This document shows positions 31,532 to 40,385 of a stretch of DNA of 41,412 bases, piece by piece. The stretch is from positions 1 through 41,412 of the forward strand of contig JAJYGF010000013.1 of assembly GCA_021785125.1 (NCBI GenBank), read 5' to 3'. The notes under the pieces were generated by a model. The model was not told the DNA's origin, did no database searches, and saw only the letters and a program-made list of their open reading frames with translations. Each line of letters begins with the position of its first letter. The first letter of the stretch is position 1. Source of the DNA: a bacterium (GTDB lineage: Bacteria; Patescibacteriota; Minisyncoccia; Moranbacterales; UBA2206). Made by a program: the position numbers and the translations under genes.

Positions 31532-32485
31532 ATGGACAAATCGGATAAGCTGCAAAAATATATTCTCTCCACCCTGGTCTATTATGATGTTTTGGATTAT
31601 CCCATGACCGCTTTTGAAATTTGGAAATATCTGACCGTGATCGGCGGTCAAGACTTGCCGGAAGAAGAGAGTTTTTCTTTGGCGGAGATCTTGGAGGAGC
31701 TTGCGGCCGAAAAATTGCGGAAATTCATCGAAAACAAAAACGGATATTATTTTTTGCGCGGAAGAGAAGATCTGGTCGCGCAGAGAATTTTCAGAAATAA
31801 AATTTCAGAGCGTAAATTTAAGATCGCCCGTCGGACGGTCTGGTTTTTGCGATTCGTCCCTTTTGTGAGAGGCGTGGCTGTCACCGGAAGGCTGGCGGCC
31901 AAAAACGCGGAAAACGGAAGTGACATCGATTTTCTCATAGTTTTGAAAGAGGGTAAAATTTTTACCGGAAGGCTGTTGGCGACTTTGCTGGTGCATGCCT
32001 TGGGACGAAGACGGCACGGGGCAAAGATCAGAGACCGGATCTGTCTCAACCATTTCATAAGCGATAAATTTTTTATTTCCGTCAAAGATATTTTTTCCGC
32101 CCATGAATACGTTTTTTTGGCTCCTGTTTTCGGCGAAGCTTCATTTGATGAATTTTATGCCAATAATGACTGGATAAAAAAATATAAGATTAACTTTATG
32201 CCGGGCGGCGAGAATCTCAAAGCGGCGGCTGACAGCGCATTTTCTTCGCGCGTGAGAAAATTTTTAGAAAAGATTTTTACGGCCGATTCTATCGAGAAAA
32301 GCCTGAAAAAATGGCAGCAAAAAAGAATCGCCGGCAATCCAAAGACGCAACAAGCGGGCGCGGTCATCATTAATGACGATCTGGAGCTGTCTTTTTGGCC
32401 GAACTTCGAGAATCAGGGACCCAAGGTCTTTGAAAAATTCCAAAAAAGATTATCCGGCCTGAAACAGGCGCGAAGAGACGATTAA
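31532..32485 (+). CDS. Nucleotidyltransferase-like protein
   Basis: The 317-residue protein has an N-terminal helical region that resembles a winged-helix (DYPMTAFEIWKYLTVIGG, LEELAAEKLRKFIENKNGYY). A polymerase-beta-type nucleotidyltransferase core follows, VAVTGRLAAKNAENGSDIDF (about 114-133), carrying the G-S-D-I-D-F catalytic motif of the minimal nucleotidyltransferase fold. The C-terminal 150 residues are not recognised. Related proteins are frequent in CPR genomes, with substrate unknown. It lies upstream of the two-component/pilus cluster but that cluster has its own promoter, so a link is not implied. Confidence 0.75.
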   Translation: MDKSDKLQKYILSTLVYYDVLDYPMTAFEIWKYLTVIGGQDLPEEESFSLAEILEELAAEKLRKFIENKNGYYFLRGREDLVAQRIFRNKISERKFKIARRTVWFLRFVPFVRGVAVTGRLAAKNAENGSDIDFLIVLKEGKIFTGRLLATLLVHALGRRRHGAKIRDRICLNHFISDKFFISVKDIFSAHEYVFLAPVFGEASFDEFYANNDWIKKYKINFMPGGENLKAAADSAFSSRVRKFLEKIFTADSIEKSLKKWQQKRIAGNPKTQQAGAVIINDDLELSFWPNFENQGPKVFEKFQKRLSGLKQARRDD

Positions 32486-32521
32486 CCATTTTTCTTCTTC
32501 ATTCCACGCGGAGAGGATTTG

Positions 32522-32530
32522 TGGTATAAT
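32522..32530 (+). promoter_or_regulatory. Extended -10 promoter of the two-component/pilus operon
   Basis: TGGTATAAT lies 25 bases before the chosen histidine-kinase ATG. It is the only promoter-like sequence I see before a run of genes with gaps of 4-23 bases. Confidence 0.65.
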
Positions 32531-32554
32531 TTCAATTGTAAAAATAAAAACAGA

Positions 32555-33493
32555 ATGAAAATAGTCAATGATCTTGATCTGAAAAAGCAGGCGAAAGATC
32601 TGGGCACGAGCGTTTGGAAGACGCCCAGCTTTTTGTTCATAGTGATGGGCGCCATCATCATCGTCGCTATGACCGCCACTTATTATATTGCCCGTTACGA
32701 TCAGCCGGAAATCTTAGTGGGTGCGGAGAGTCTGGTGGTGGCCATACTTTTCATCATCGGCAATTCAGTGATTGGAAAAGTTGAAGAAATGGCCAAACTG
32801 AACAAGCTTAAGACTGAATTTGTTTCTGTCGCTTCCCATCAGTTGCGCACGCCACTGTCGGCCATCCGTTGGGAAACCGAACTTCTCCTTTCAAAGCTGA
32901 ATTGCGGATTGAATGACAAACAGTGCAAGAGTCTGAATAATATCAATATCTTGGCCAATCGCATGACTCGGCTGGTGAATGATCTTTTGGACGTGACCAG
33001 GATAGATCAGGGCCGGCTTGTTTTGAAAAAAGAAAAAGTTGATGTGCTGGAACAGGTTAAGGGCGTATTGGACAATCTGGCGCCGCTGGCTAATGATAAA
33101 AAGATAAGCATAGTGTTGAGCAAGCGGGGGCGGGTCCTGACGGCCACCGGGGACGGAGAAAAAATCAAACTGGTCATCGAAAATCTTTTGAGCAATGCCA
33201 TTAAATATACCCATGCGCGCGGTAAAATCGAGATGAAGCTGTATAAAAGCGGAGGCTTTTTGGTTTTCAGCATACGCGATAACGGCGTCGGTATTCCGCA
33301 AAATCAGCATAAGCAGGTGTTTGACAAATTTTTCCGCAGCGACAACATCGTCAAGTATCAAACCGAAGGCACGGGGTTGGGATTGTACATATCCAAAAAC
33401 ATAATCGAACAATCCGGCGGCCGGATCTGGTTCCAGTCTCGGGAAAATACCGGATCCGTATTTAATTTTTCGCTGCCGGCCGTTTCGCATTAA
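32555..33493 (+). CDS. Membrane sensor histidine kinase
   Basis: The ATG at 32555 is chosen because a TTG 36 bases upstream lies before the promoter. The 312 residues contain two membrane helices (about 25-45 and 53-74) with almost no extracytoplasmic loop. The HisKA dimer domain has the phosphorylated H95 in SVASHQLRTPLSAIRWE. The ATPase domain has the N box VIENLLSNAIKYTH, G1 RDNGVGIP, an F box (DKFFR) and G2 TEGTGLGLYISK. With no sensor domain it may read a signal inside the membrane or from a partner. The response regulator starts 4 bases later. Confidence 0.95.
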   Translation: MKIVNDLDLKKQAKDLGTSVWKTPSFLFIVMGAIIIVAMTATYYIARYDQPEILVGAESLVVAILFIIGNSVIGKVEEMAKLNKLKTEFVSVASHQLRTPLSAIRWETELLLSKLNCGLNDKQCKSLNNINILANRMTRLVNDLLDVTRIDQGRLVLKKEKVDVLEQVKGVLDNLAPLANDKKISIVLSKRGRVLTATGDGEKIKLVIENLLSNAIKYTHARGKIEMKLYKSGGFLVFSIRDNGVGIPQNQHKQVFDKFFRSDNIVKYQTEGTGLGLYISKNIIEQSGGRIWFQSRENTGSVFNFSLPAVSH

Positions 33494-33497
33494 CGCT

Positions 33498-33866
33498 ATG
33501 GGCAAGAAAATTTTAATTGTCGAGGACGAAGCAACTTTGCAAAATGCGCTGAAAGAATTTTTGGCGGCTGAAAAATTCGAAGTCGTCAACGCTTTCGACG
33601 GAGATGCGGCCGTGCGAATGGCGCGTTCGGAAAATCCTGATCTGATATTGTTGGACATTATCTTGCCGAAAAAAGACGGCTTTGAAGTTTTGGACGAGCT
33701 GAAAAAAGATCGGCAGACGGAGAAGATCCCGGTCATGCTGTTGACCAATCTCGAAAATCCGGAACAGATAGAGAAAGCTTTTGAAAAAGGAGTAAGCACT
33801 TATCTGGTGAAATCCAATTACAGATTGGAAGAGGTGGTTCAGAAGATAAAAGAAAACCTAAAATAA
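33498..33866 (+). CDS. Stand-alone response regulator (CheY-like receiver)
   Basis: The 122-residue protein is a receiver domain only: acidic pair E9/D10, phosphoacceptor D53 in ILLDIILPKKDG, T83 and K105 in the switch region. There is no DNA-binding output domain, so it most likely acts by protein contact. Lying between the kinase and pilB, it is a good candidate to control pilus assembly or retraction, as PilG/PilH or CheY-like proteins do elsewhere; this role is inference from gene order. Confidence 0.94.
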   Translation: MGKKILIVEDEATLQNALKEFLAAEKFEVVNAFDGDAAVRMARSENPDLILLDIILPKKDGFEVLDELKKDRQTEKIPVMLLTNLENPEQIEKAFEKGVSTYLVKSNYRLEEVVQKIKENLK

Positions 33867-33879
33867 AAACAAAATCTCG

Positions 33880-35625
33880 ATGAGAATCGAAAATAATCAA
33901 GTATATGAATTTGTCAAAGATTCCGAATTGGTAAAAGCGCAAGAGCTGGAGGCGGCTTACCAAGAATCGCAAAGCTCGGGCAAGAAGCTGGGGGATGTTT
34001 TGATTGAAAAAAAATTGATCGACGAAGTCAAGCTTCGCGAGCTTTACGCCTACATCTTGGGCGTCCCCTTTGTCGATCTGTCCAAGGAAATAATCCCGCA
34101 GGATGTCTTGCAGATCGTTCCCGAGCTGATTGCCAAAAAATATAAGATCGTAGCTTTTGAAAAAAGCGGGCATGAGTTGAAAGTGGCCATGCTTAATCCT
34201 GAAGACATCCAAACGGTGGATTTTATCCGCAAGAAAACCGGTCTCAAGATCGTAATCTGTCTGACTTCCGAAGAGAGCATCGAACTGGTGCTGAAACAAT
34301 ATGAAAAAAGCCTCAAAGCGGAATTCGGAGATATTATCAGCAAAAACTCCGCAGCGATCAAGGATGGCGACGCGGAAGATTTGGAAAAAGTGGCGCAAGG
34401 CTTGCCGATCATCCGGATCGTCGACACCTTGATCAAACATGCCATTCTGCAAGGAGCCAGCGATATCCATATCGAACCAGATGAAAAGGAAGTGCGGGTG
34501 AGGTATCGCATCGACGGCATATTGCATGATGCCATGACGTTGCCCAAGCAGGTGAAGCATGGCATCATAGCCAGAATAAAAGTGCTTTCCAATTTGAAAT
34601 TGGATGAACATCGCGTTCCGCAAGACGGACGATTCAAGATTGAAAAAGATAATTTGAAAATATCTTTCCGTGTCAGCATCCTTCCGATTTTCGACGGGGA
34701 AAAGATTGTGATGCGCCTGCTCAATGAATCCAATAAGGGCTTGACATTGGAACAGATGGGCTTAGCCGGTGAAGCGTTGGAAATCGTGCACCGGCAGATC
34801 AGAAAGCCCAATGGGATGATTCTGGTGACCGGTCCGACCGGGAGCGGTAAAACCACTACCCTGTATACCATGATGGATATTTTAAATACGCCCGAAGTCA
34901 ATATCAGCACGGTCGAAGATCCGGTGGAATATCGTATGCCCAGAGTCAACCAAACTCAAATTTATCCCAAAGTCGGTCTGACTTTCGCGGCGGGCTTGCG
35001 CTCGCTCTTGCGCCAGGATCCGGACATAATCATGGTCGGCGAAATACGCGATAATGAAACTCTGGAAATGGCTATCCATGCCGCTCTGACCGGACATCTC
35101 GTGCTTTCCACTCTGCACACGAACAGCGCGGCCGCGGCCTTGCCCAGGATCACCGACATGGGGGGCGAACCGTTTTTGGTAGCGTCCACCGTGAATGTCA
35201 TAATCGCCCAGCGCTTGGTCAGAAAATTATGTTCCGATTGCAAAAAGGAATATAAAATGACGGACAACGAGTTGAAGCCCCTCCAGGAGAATTATGATAT
35301 GACGGCCATCTTGAGCGTTGTTAAAAGGGAAAGTGCGTCGCAGAAAAAAGCGTCTGACCCGGTCGCATGGAAAGATGTGCCTTTGTACAAGGCCGTCGGA
35401 TGTGAGCAATGCAATAACGAGGGTTATAAAGGCCGCGTCGGAATATATGAAGTTTTGGAAATAGATGATGAGATTAGGAAAATGATCGCGCAAAAATCTC
35501 CGACGGAAACGATGGAAGATTATGCCAAAAAGAACGGCATGTTGACGATGATGGAAGACGGATTCATAAAAGCCGCGCGCGGAATAACTTCCATCGAAGA
35601 GATTTTAAGGGTAACCAAAGAATAA
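33880..35625 (+). CDS. pilB: Type IV pilus assembly ATPase PilB
   Basis: PilB is the hexameric extension motor of type IV pili. The 581 residues include an N-terminal MshEN-type domain (about 10-150, KLGDVLIEKKLIDEVKLREL). The secretion ATPase core carries Walker A GPTGSGKTTTLY (about 318-329), the Asp box RVSILPIFDGEKIVMRLL, Walker B LLRQDPDIIMVGEIRD and the His box LTGHLVLSTLHTNSA. Paired cysteines LCSDC and CEQCNNEGYKGRVGIYEVL form the zinc site typical of PilB and absent from PilT. It sits 13 bases after the response regulator and 23 before pilC. Confidence 0.97.
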   Translation: MRIENNQVYEFVKDSELVKAQELEAAYQESQSSGKKLGDVLIEKKLIDEVKLRELYAYILGVPFVDLSKEIIPQDVLQIVPELIAKKYKIVAFEKSGHELKVAMLNPEDIQTVDFIRKKTGLKIVICLTSEESIELVLKQYEKSLKAEFGDIISKNSAAIKDGDAEDLEKVAQGLPIIRIVDTLIKHAILQGASDIHIEPDEKEVRVRYRIDGILHDAMTLPKQVKHGIIARIKVLSNLKLDEHRVPQDGRFKIEKDNLKISFRVSILPIFDGEKIVMRLLNESNKGLTLEQMGLAGEALEIVHRQIRKPNGMILVTGPTGSGKTTTLYTMMDILNTPEVNISTVEDPVEYRMPRVNQTQIYPKVGLTFAAGLRSLLRQDPDIIMVGEIRDNETLEMAIHAALTGHLVLSTLHTNSAAAALPRITDMGGEPFLVASTVNVIIAQRLVRKLCSDCKKEYKMTDNELKPLQENYDMTAILSVVKRESASQKKASDPVAWKDVPLYKAVGCEQCNNEGYKGRVGIYEVLEIDDEIRKMIAQKSPTETMEDYAKKNGMLTMMEDGFIKAARGITSIEEILRVTKE

Positions 35626-35648
35626 TTCAAGCTTTAATTTTAGCAAAA

Positions 35649-36869
35649 ATGGAAGTTTTCTATACGGCTAAAAATTTCGCGGGAGAAACCAAAAGCGGCA
35701 AGGTCAAGGTGAAAGATGAGAGGGATTTGGCCAATCAGCTGCGTTCGGACGGTTTTGTCATAACTTCTTTCAAAGAGCTGGAAAAAGAAGGCGGACAGGA
35801 CGTGCGAATAAAGTTTCTGGACCGGTTCACCTCCATACCGGTGGCGGAAAAGATGATGTTCGCGAAAAATTTGAGCGTGATGATTTCTTCCGGCCTGCCT
35901 TTGGCGCGTGCCTTGCAGAATATCACCGTTCAGACGGAGAACAAAAGATTCATCAAAATTTTGAAAAATGTCGAAGAGGATATTCAGACCGGATCCGGCT
36001 TCGCCGACAGCCTGGCCAAATTTCCGGGAGTTTTCGATGAGCTGTTCGTGAATATGATCCGTGTCGGAGAAATCGGCGGAAACCTGGATGAAGTTTTAAA
36101 CATTCTGGCGCTCCAACTGGAGAAAGATCACGACCTGATAAAAAAAGTGAAAGGCGCGCTGGTCTATCCCGGCGTAATTCTGGTAGCGATGGTTCTGATC
36201 GGCATAGTCATGATGATTTATGTGGTTCCGCAGATAACTAGCGTATTCGAAAGTTTGAATGCTACCTTGCCACCGACTACGCAGTTCATAATCGCGTTAA
36301 GCTCCGTAATCAGAAACTTCTGGTATCTGCTGATCGTCGGTCTTGTCTTGCTCGTATTCCTATTTAGATTCTTATCCACCACCCAGTCTGGCAAAAAAAT
36401 GTTCGGTACGGTCATGATCAATGTTCCCGTGGTCAAAAACATCGTAATAAAAGTCAATTGCGCCCGCTTTGCTCGAATATACAGTTCGTTGCTGCGGAGC
36501 GGTGTGCCGGTGGTCGAAGCCTTGCGCATACTTTCAAGAACGCTGACCAATTTTCATTACAAAAAAGTTCTTGCAAAATCTGTGGAAAGTGTCCAGAAAG
36601 GCGTCAATTTGAGCAAAGTTATCGCGGAGGAAAAGAAAATATTTCCGGTATTGGTCGCGCAAATGATAGAAGTCGGCGAAGAAACTGGAAAGACCGAAGC
36701 CGTGCTGTCCAAACTGGCCGAATTTTACGAAGAGGATGTTGATCAGACGACGAAGAACCTGTCATCCATAATCGAACCTGTTTTGATGCTTTTGATCGGA
36801 AGCGCGGTCGGCTTTTTCGCCATATCCATCCTCCAACCGATGTATAGCGTCTTGGACAGCATCAAATAA
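35649..36869 (+). CDS. pilC: Type IV pilus inner-membrane platform protein PilC
   Basis: PilC is the polytopic membrane platform on which PilB acts. The 406 residues begin YTAKNFAGETKSGKVKVKDE and contain two GspF domains (about 68-190 and 270-392). Membrane helices lie at about 170-197 (GVILVAMVLIGIVMMIYVVP), 215-240 and 375-400. The repeated EVGEETGKTE/RVGEIGGNLDE loops are the family hallmark. The prepilin gene follows after 4 bases. Confidence 0.96.
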   Translation: MEVFYTAKNFAGETKSGKVKVKDERDLANQLRSDGFVITSFKELEKEGGQDVRIKFLDRFTSIPVAEKMMFAKNLSVMISSGLPLARALQNITVQTENKRFIKILKNVEEDIQTGSGFADSLAKFPGVFDELFVNMIRVGEIGGNLDEVLNILALQLEKDHDLIKKVKGALVYPGVILVAMVLIGIVMMIYVVPQITSVFESLNATLPPTTQFIIALSSVIRNFWYLLIVGLVLLVFLFRFLSTTQSGKKMFGTVMINVPVVKNIVIKVNCARFARIYSSLLRSGVPVVEALRILSRTLTNFHYKKVLAKSVESVQKGVNLSKVIAEEKKIFPVLVAQMIEVGEETGKTEAVLSKLAEFYEEDVDQTTKNLSSIIEPVLMLLIGSAVGFFAISILQPMYSVLDSIK

Positions 36870-36873
36870 GACT

Positions 36874-38238
36874 ATGTTTTTACGCAAATCCAATCTGGGA
36901 TTCACTCTTGTCGAGGCTATTGTAGTGATTTTTATCTTTTCCATCATCACACTGACGTTTTATTCCGTTTTTTCTCTGGGCGGAAAATATATCATCGAAT
37001 CCAAGAATCGGCTGGCGGCGATCGCACTGGCCAACGAAAAGATGGAAATCGTCAGGAATTTGAGTTATGACCAGGTTGGAGTCGTCGGCGGGATTCCAAG
37101 CGGGAGCCTGCCTTCGGAGGAAGACGCGGTCGAAGGCGGAAAGACTTACCATGTCAAAACATTCGTCAAGTATGTGGATGATCCGTTCGATGGAACCAGC
37201 CCGACCGATTATGATTACAAGACGGTCAAGATCACTGTTTCCTGGGATCGGGCCGGCGGCGGAACCGACAGTACGGATCTGGTTTCCCGTTTTGTGCCGC
37301 CCGGTTTGGAGGAAGCTTCATCGGGCGGAGGGATATTGTCGATCAATATCATCAATAGTAGCGGCATAGGCGTGCCGCAAGCCACGGTGCATATAACCAA
37401 CACGGATGTTTCACCGACAATAGATATTACGGCCATGACCGATAATACGGGAAATCTGATGTTGCCCGGAGCGCCGCAGTCGATCCAGAAATACGATATC
37501 AATGTCGCCAAAAGCGGATATGAAACAGTGAACACGATCGATCCCTCCACGGTCACCTATTCGGTTACGGACACGCCGGCTTCCGTAGTGGCTGGAATGA
37601 TGAATACCAAAACCATAGTGGAAGATATTTTGGCCAATTTAAAAATAAACTCGGTTGATTATTTGGGCAATCCATTGCCGAGTGTCGGTTTCCACATCGA
37701 AGGAGGAAGGATTTTGGGCTCGGACGTGTCTTATTCTCCGGCGATGCCCGAATATAATCTGGTTTCCGATAGTACGACCGATTCTTCCGGCGAGAGCGAT
37801 TTTAACAGCATAAGTCCCGGACAGTTCTTCATTTCAAAAGTCGGCGCAATAAGCGGATATACTTTTATCGGACTGGATAACTTTTCCGGTTTTGACAATG
37901 CCAGCGGCGCTTACTCTTTTCTTGTTTCTCCCGGACAGTCGGGCGCGATCAAAATGCGATTCGCCAACAATAACGACAATTCCTTGCTGGTTGATGTGAC
38001 CAAATCTTCCGACGGCACGCCCATACAAGGAGCCCAAGCGGTTCTGACGAATAGCGGCGGATATAGCGCCACCGTAACGACTGGTGCGGACGGAGTGGCG
38101 TTTTTTCCGGTTTCTTCCGAGCCAATGATAGCCGGAGGTTATTCCTTGTCCATAACCGCAACGGGATATGCCGCTTACAATTCCTCGGTGAATATAGATA
38201 AATTGACATTGCAGTCGGTACAACTGACATCAAATTAG
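36874..38238 (+). CDS. Large prepilin-like protein with three carboxypeptidase-regulatory-like domains
   Basis: The type III signal MFLRKSNLGFTLVEAIVVIF has the cut after G9 and E at +5, and the helix (10-33) inserts the protein into the pilus. At 454 residues it is far longer than a usual major pilin (130-180). After an FYSVFSLGGKYIIESKNRLA neck come three beta-sandwich modules of CarboxypepD_reg/SpaA-like type, starting at about ILSINIINSSGIGVPQATVH, LKINSVDYLGNPLPSVGFHI and LLVDVTKSSDGTPIQGAQAV. These modules often form adhesion or stalk units, so this may be a pilus-tip or adhesive minor pilin. It is the first of three pseudopilin genes between pilC and pilM. Confidence 0.88.
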   Translation: MFLRKSNLGFTLVEAIVVIFIFSIITLTFYSVFSLGGKYIIESKNRLAAIALANEKMEIVRNLSYDQVGVVGGIPSGSLPSEEDAVEGGKTYHVKTFVKYVDDPFDGTSPTDYDYKTVKITVSWDRAGGGTDSTDLVSRFVPPGLEEASSGGGILSINIINSSGIGVPQATVHITNTDVSPTIDITAMTDNTGNLMLPGAPQSIQKYDINVAKSGYETVNTIDPSTVTYSVTDTPASVVAGMMNTKTIVEDILANLKINSVDYLGNPLPSVGFHIEGGRILGSDVSYSPAMPEYNLVSDSTTDSSGESDFNSISPGQFFISKVGAISGYTFIGLDNFSGFDNASGAYSFLVSPGQSGAIKMRFANNNDNSLLVDVTKSSDGTPIQGAQAVLTNSGGYSATVTTGADGVAFFPVSSEPMIAGGYSLSITATGYAAYNSSVNIDKLTLQSVQLTSN

Positions 38239-38242
38239 AAAA

Positions 38243-38881
38243 ATGCCAAAAAAAGAGAAAAAAAATTTAGGAATGACAATCATCGAGGTTGTGGTTTCAA
38301 TTTCCATCTTTGTCATCGCCATGGCGGGATTTACGCTTCTTTTTTCCAAAAGCTGGCAGATGAATTCATACACATTAGCAATGGGCCAGGCTTCGGCGGA
38401 TGCTTCGCGCGGACTGAACCTGATGGTGGTGTATATGCGCAAGGCCAGGCAAGGCGATGACGGGTCATATCCCATATTATCGGCGTCCGACAACGATCTG
38501 GTCATATTTTCCGATTACGATAAGGACGGAATAACCGAAAGACTCCATTTCTATTTGCAAAACGGACAAATCAAAATGGGAATGACCAAACCGACCGGAA
38601 CGATGCCCAAAACTTACCCGTCCGGCGACCAGGAAACGATTGTTTTGGTGAGCGATGTCATGAACACCGCCAATGATCCGGTCTTTTCCTATTACAACAA
38701 TAATTACCCGGCCGATACCGTGAATAATCCGATGCCGGTCTCTTCAATGAACATCTCATCCGTCAGGCTTATAAAAATTTTTTTGAAAGTCAACACTGAT
38801 CCGAGCAAAATTCAGAAAGATATCGAAACGCAATCCTTCGTGGAGCTCCGGAATCTGAACGATTATCAAAACATACAATAA
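38243..38881 (+). CDS. Minor prepilin (PilW/PulJ-like)
   Basis: The 212 residues open with MPKKEKKNLGMTIIEVVVSI, a prepilin-peptidase site after G10 with the conserved glutamate at +5. A hydrophobic helix and neck (LLFSKSWQMNSYTLAMGQAS) follow. The remaining beta-rich domain is compatible with a PilW/PulJ-type minor pilin. It lies 4 bases after the large prepilin and 8 before the PilX-like gene, so the three are probably co-translated and assemble together as an initiation or tip complex. Confidence 0.85.
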   Translation: MPKKEKKNLGMTIIEVVVSISIFVIAMAGFTLLFSKSWQMNSYTLAMGQASADASRGLNLMVVYMRKARQGDDGSYPILSASDNDLVIFSDYDKDGITERLHFYLQNGQIKMGMTKPTGTMPKTYPSGDQETIVLVSDVMNTANDPVFSYYNNNYPADTVNNPMPVSSMNISSVRLIKIFLKVNTDPSKIQKDIETQSFVELRNLNDYQNIQ

Positions 38882-38889
38882 TAATCAAT

Positions 38890-40365
38890 ATGACGTTTGA
38901 CATCAGGCACAACGAAAAAGGTTCAGCATTGGCTTACGGACTCATAATAATGGCGGCCGTTTCGATCATTCTGGTTTCTCTTCTGCAATATATCACTTCG
39001 CAAATAAAATTCAGCTATGCTACCGGAGAAAGGGAAGAAGCTTTCCAAATTGCCGAATCAGGCATCTATTGGTATCGCTGGTATTTGGCCCATGAAGTCT
39101 CCGGCAAGACCGTCCAACAGATCGAGGACTTTTGGAAAAACGGCAATCCGTACGGCGTAAGCGCTCCGTACGAAGCTGAATTTTCCGATCCCGAAAGCGG
39201 ACCGATCGGGAAATACAGCATCCAGGTCGAACCTCCTGATCCTAATTCCACTATTGTCATGGTCAAGTCGACCGGCTGGACGTATGCCGACCCTGGCCTC
39301 AAAAGAGTCATACAAGTCAGATTCAGGCGTCCGTCTTGGAGCGAATATGCGGTGGCGGCCAACGATGTCATGCGCTTCGGGCCGAATACTGAAGTCTTTG
39401 GCAAAATTTTTTCCAATAACGGCATCCGGTTCGACGGGTTGGCTCATAATGTTGTCAGCAGTGCGGTGGCCAATTATGACGACCCCGACCATAGCGGCCC
39501 CAACGAGTTCGGCGTGCATACCCATGTCAATCCTCCGCCCGGCAGCGGCGTGAGCAATTCTTTCGTGTCCGCGGAAGCGCCTCCTTCGCCCGTGCAAAAT
39601 CGGCCGGACGTGTTCATGGCCGGCCGCCAATTTCCGGTGCCGACCCTTGATTTCAACGGAATTATAGCGGATCTAAACTATATGAAAACCGAGTCGCAGG
39701 TTCCGGGCCAGGGAATATATTACGACAACAGCAATTGTGGCAATAAGACCAATTTGGGCAGACATATGGTTCTAAACGGCTCCACTATGACCGTGTCCGT
39801 TGTGACCGGATACAATAACGCCAATAATTCCATAACCAAGGAAGATTGTTTTCAATACGGCGTGCCTATTCCCAATAACGGCATCGTGTTTGTGGAAAAC
39901 AATCTATGGATCCAGGGAACTATCAATGGCGTGAGAACCACTTTTGTGGCGGCCAATCTGGTAGGCGGAGCCAAGGCCAACATATATTTGGGCGCCGATA
40001 ATTTGCTCTACACCAATTTTGACGGGCGGGACATCATAGGCCTGGTTGCCCAAAACGATATCGAGGTGATTAAGAACAGCCTCAACGACCTTACGATCGA
40101 TGCCGCTCTCATGGCGCAGTCCGGCAGGATCGGTAGGAATTATTACACGCCTTTCGGATGCAGTTCGCAATCCTGCCAGGATCATAAAGGCACCATAACC
40201 GTGAACGGATCTTTGGCGACCAATCTCAGATACGGCTTCGCGTATACCGACGGCACCGGCTACAGTTATCGCGTTTTGAATTTCGACAATAATCTGCTCT
40301 ATTATCCTCCTCCTTTTTTTCCGACGGGTACCGAATATGCGATCGATCTATGGGATGAAGAATGA
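38890..40365 (+). CDS. PilX-like pilus protein with large C-terminal domain
   Basis: The 491 residues have an N-terminal KGSALAYGLIIMAAVSIILV helix that resembles PilX/GspK-type minor pilins, with a small-residue cut site (KG|SALA). A segment REEAFQIAESGIYWYRWYLA follows, common in this class. The C-terminal 350 residues include NDVMRFGPNTEVFGKIFSNN and several cysteines (NCGNKTN, EDCFQYG, FGCSSQSCQDHK) that could form disulfides outside the cell. Family members are usually about 170-200 residues, so the C-terminal domain is an addition. It could cap the pilus like GspK; this is inference. Confidence 0.8.
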   Translation: MTFDIRHNEKGSALAYGLIIMAAVSIILVSLLQYITSQIKFSYATGEREEAFQIAESGIYWYRWYLAHEVSGKTVQQIEDFWKNGNPYGVSAPYEAEFSDPESGPIGKYSIQVEPPDPNSTIVMVKSTGWTYADPGLKRVIQVRFRRPSWSEYAVAANDVMRFGPNTEVFGKIFSNNGIRFDGLAHNVVSSAVANYDDPDHSGPNEFGVHTHVNPPPGSGVSNSFVSAEAPPSPVQNRPDVFMAGRQFPVPTLDFNGIIADLNYMKTESQVPGQGIYYDNSNCGNKTNLGRHMVLNGSTMTVSVVTGYNNANNSITKEDCFQYGVPIPNNGIVFVENNLWIQGTINGVRTTFVAANLVGGAKANIYLGADNLLYTNFDGRDIIGLVAQNDIEVIKNSLNDLTIDAALMAQSGRIGRNYYTPFGCSSQSCQDHKGTITVNGSLATNLRYGFAYTDGTGYSYRVLNFDNNLLYYPPPFFPTGTEYAIDLWDEE

Positions 40366-40385
40366 TTTGTGTTAATATATAAGAT

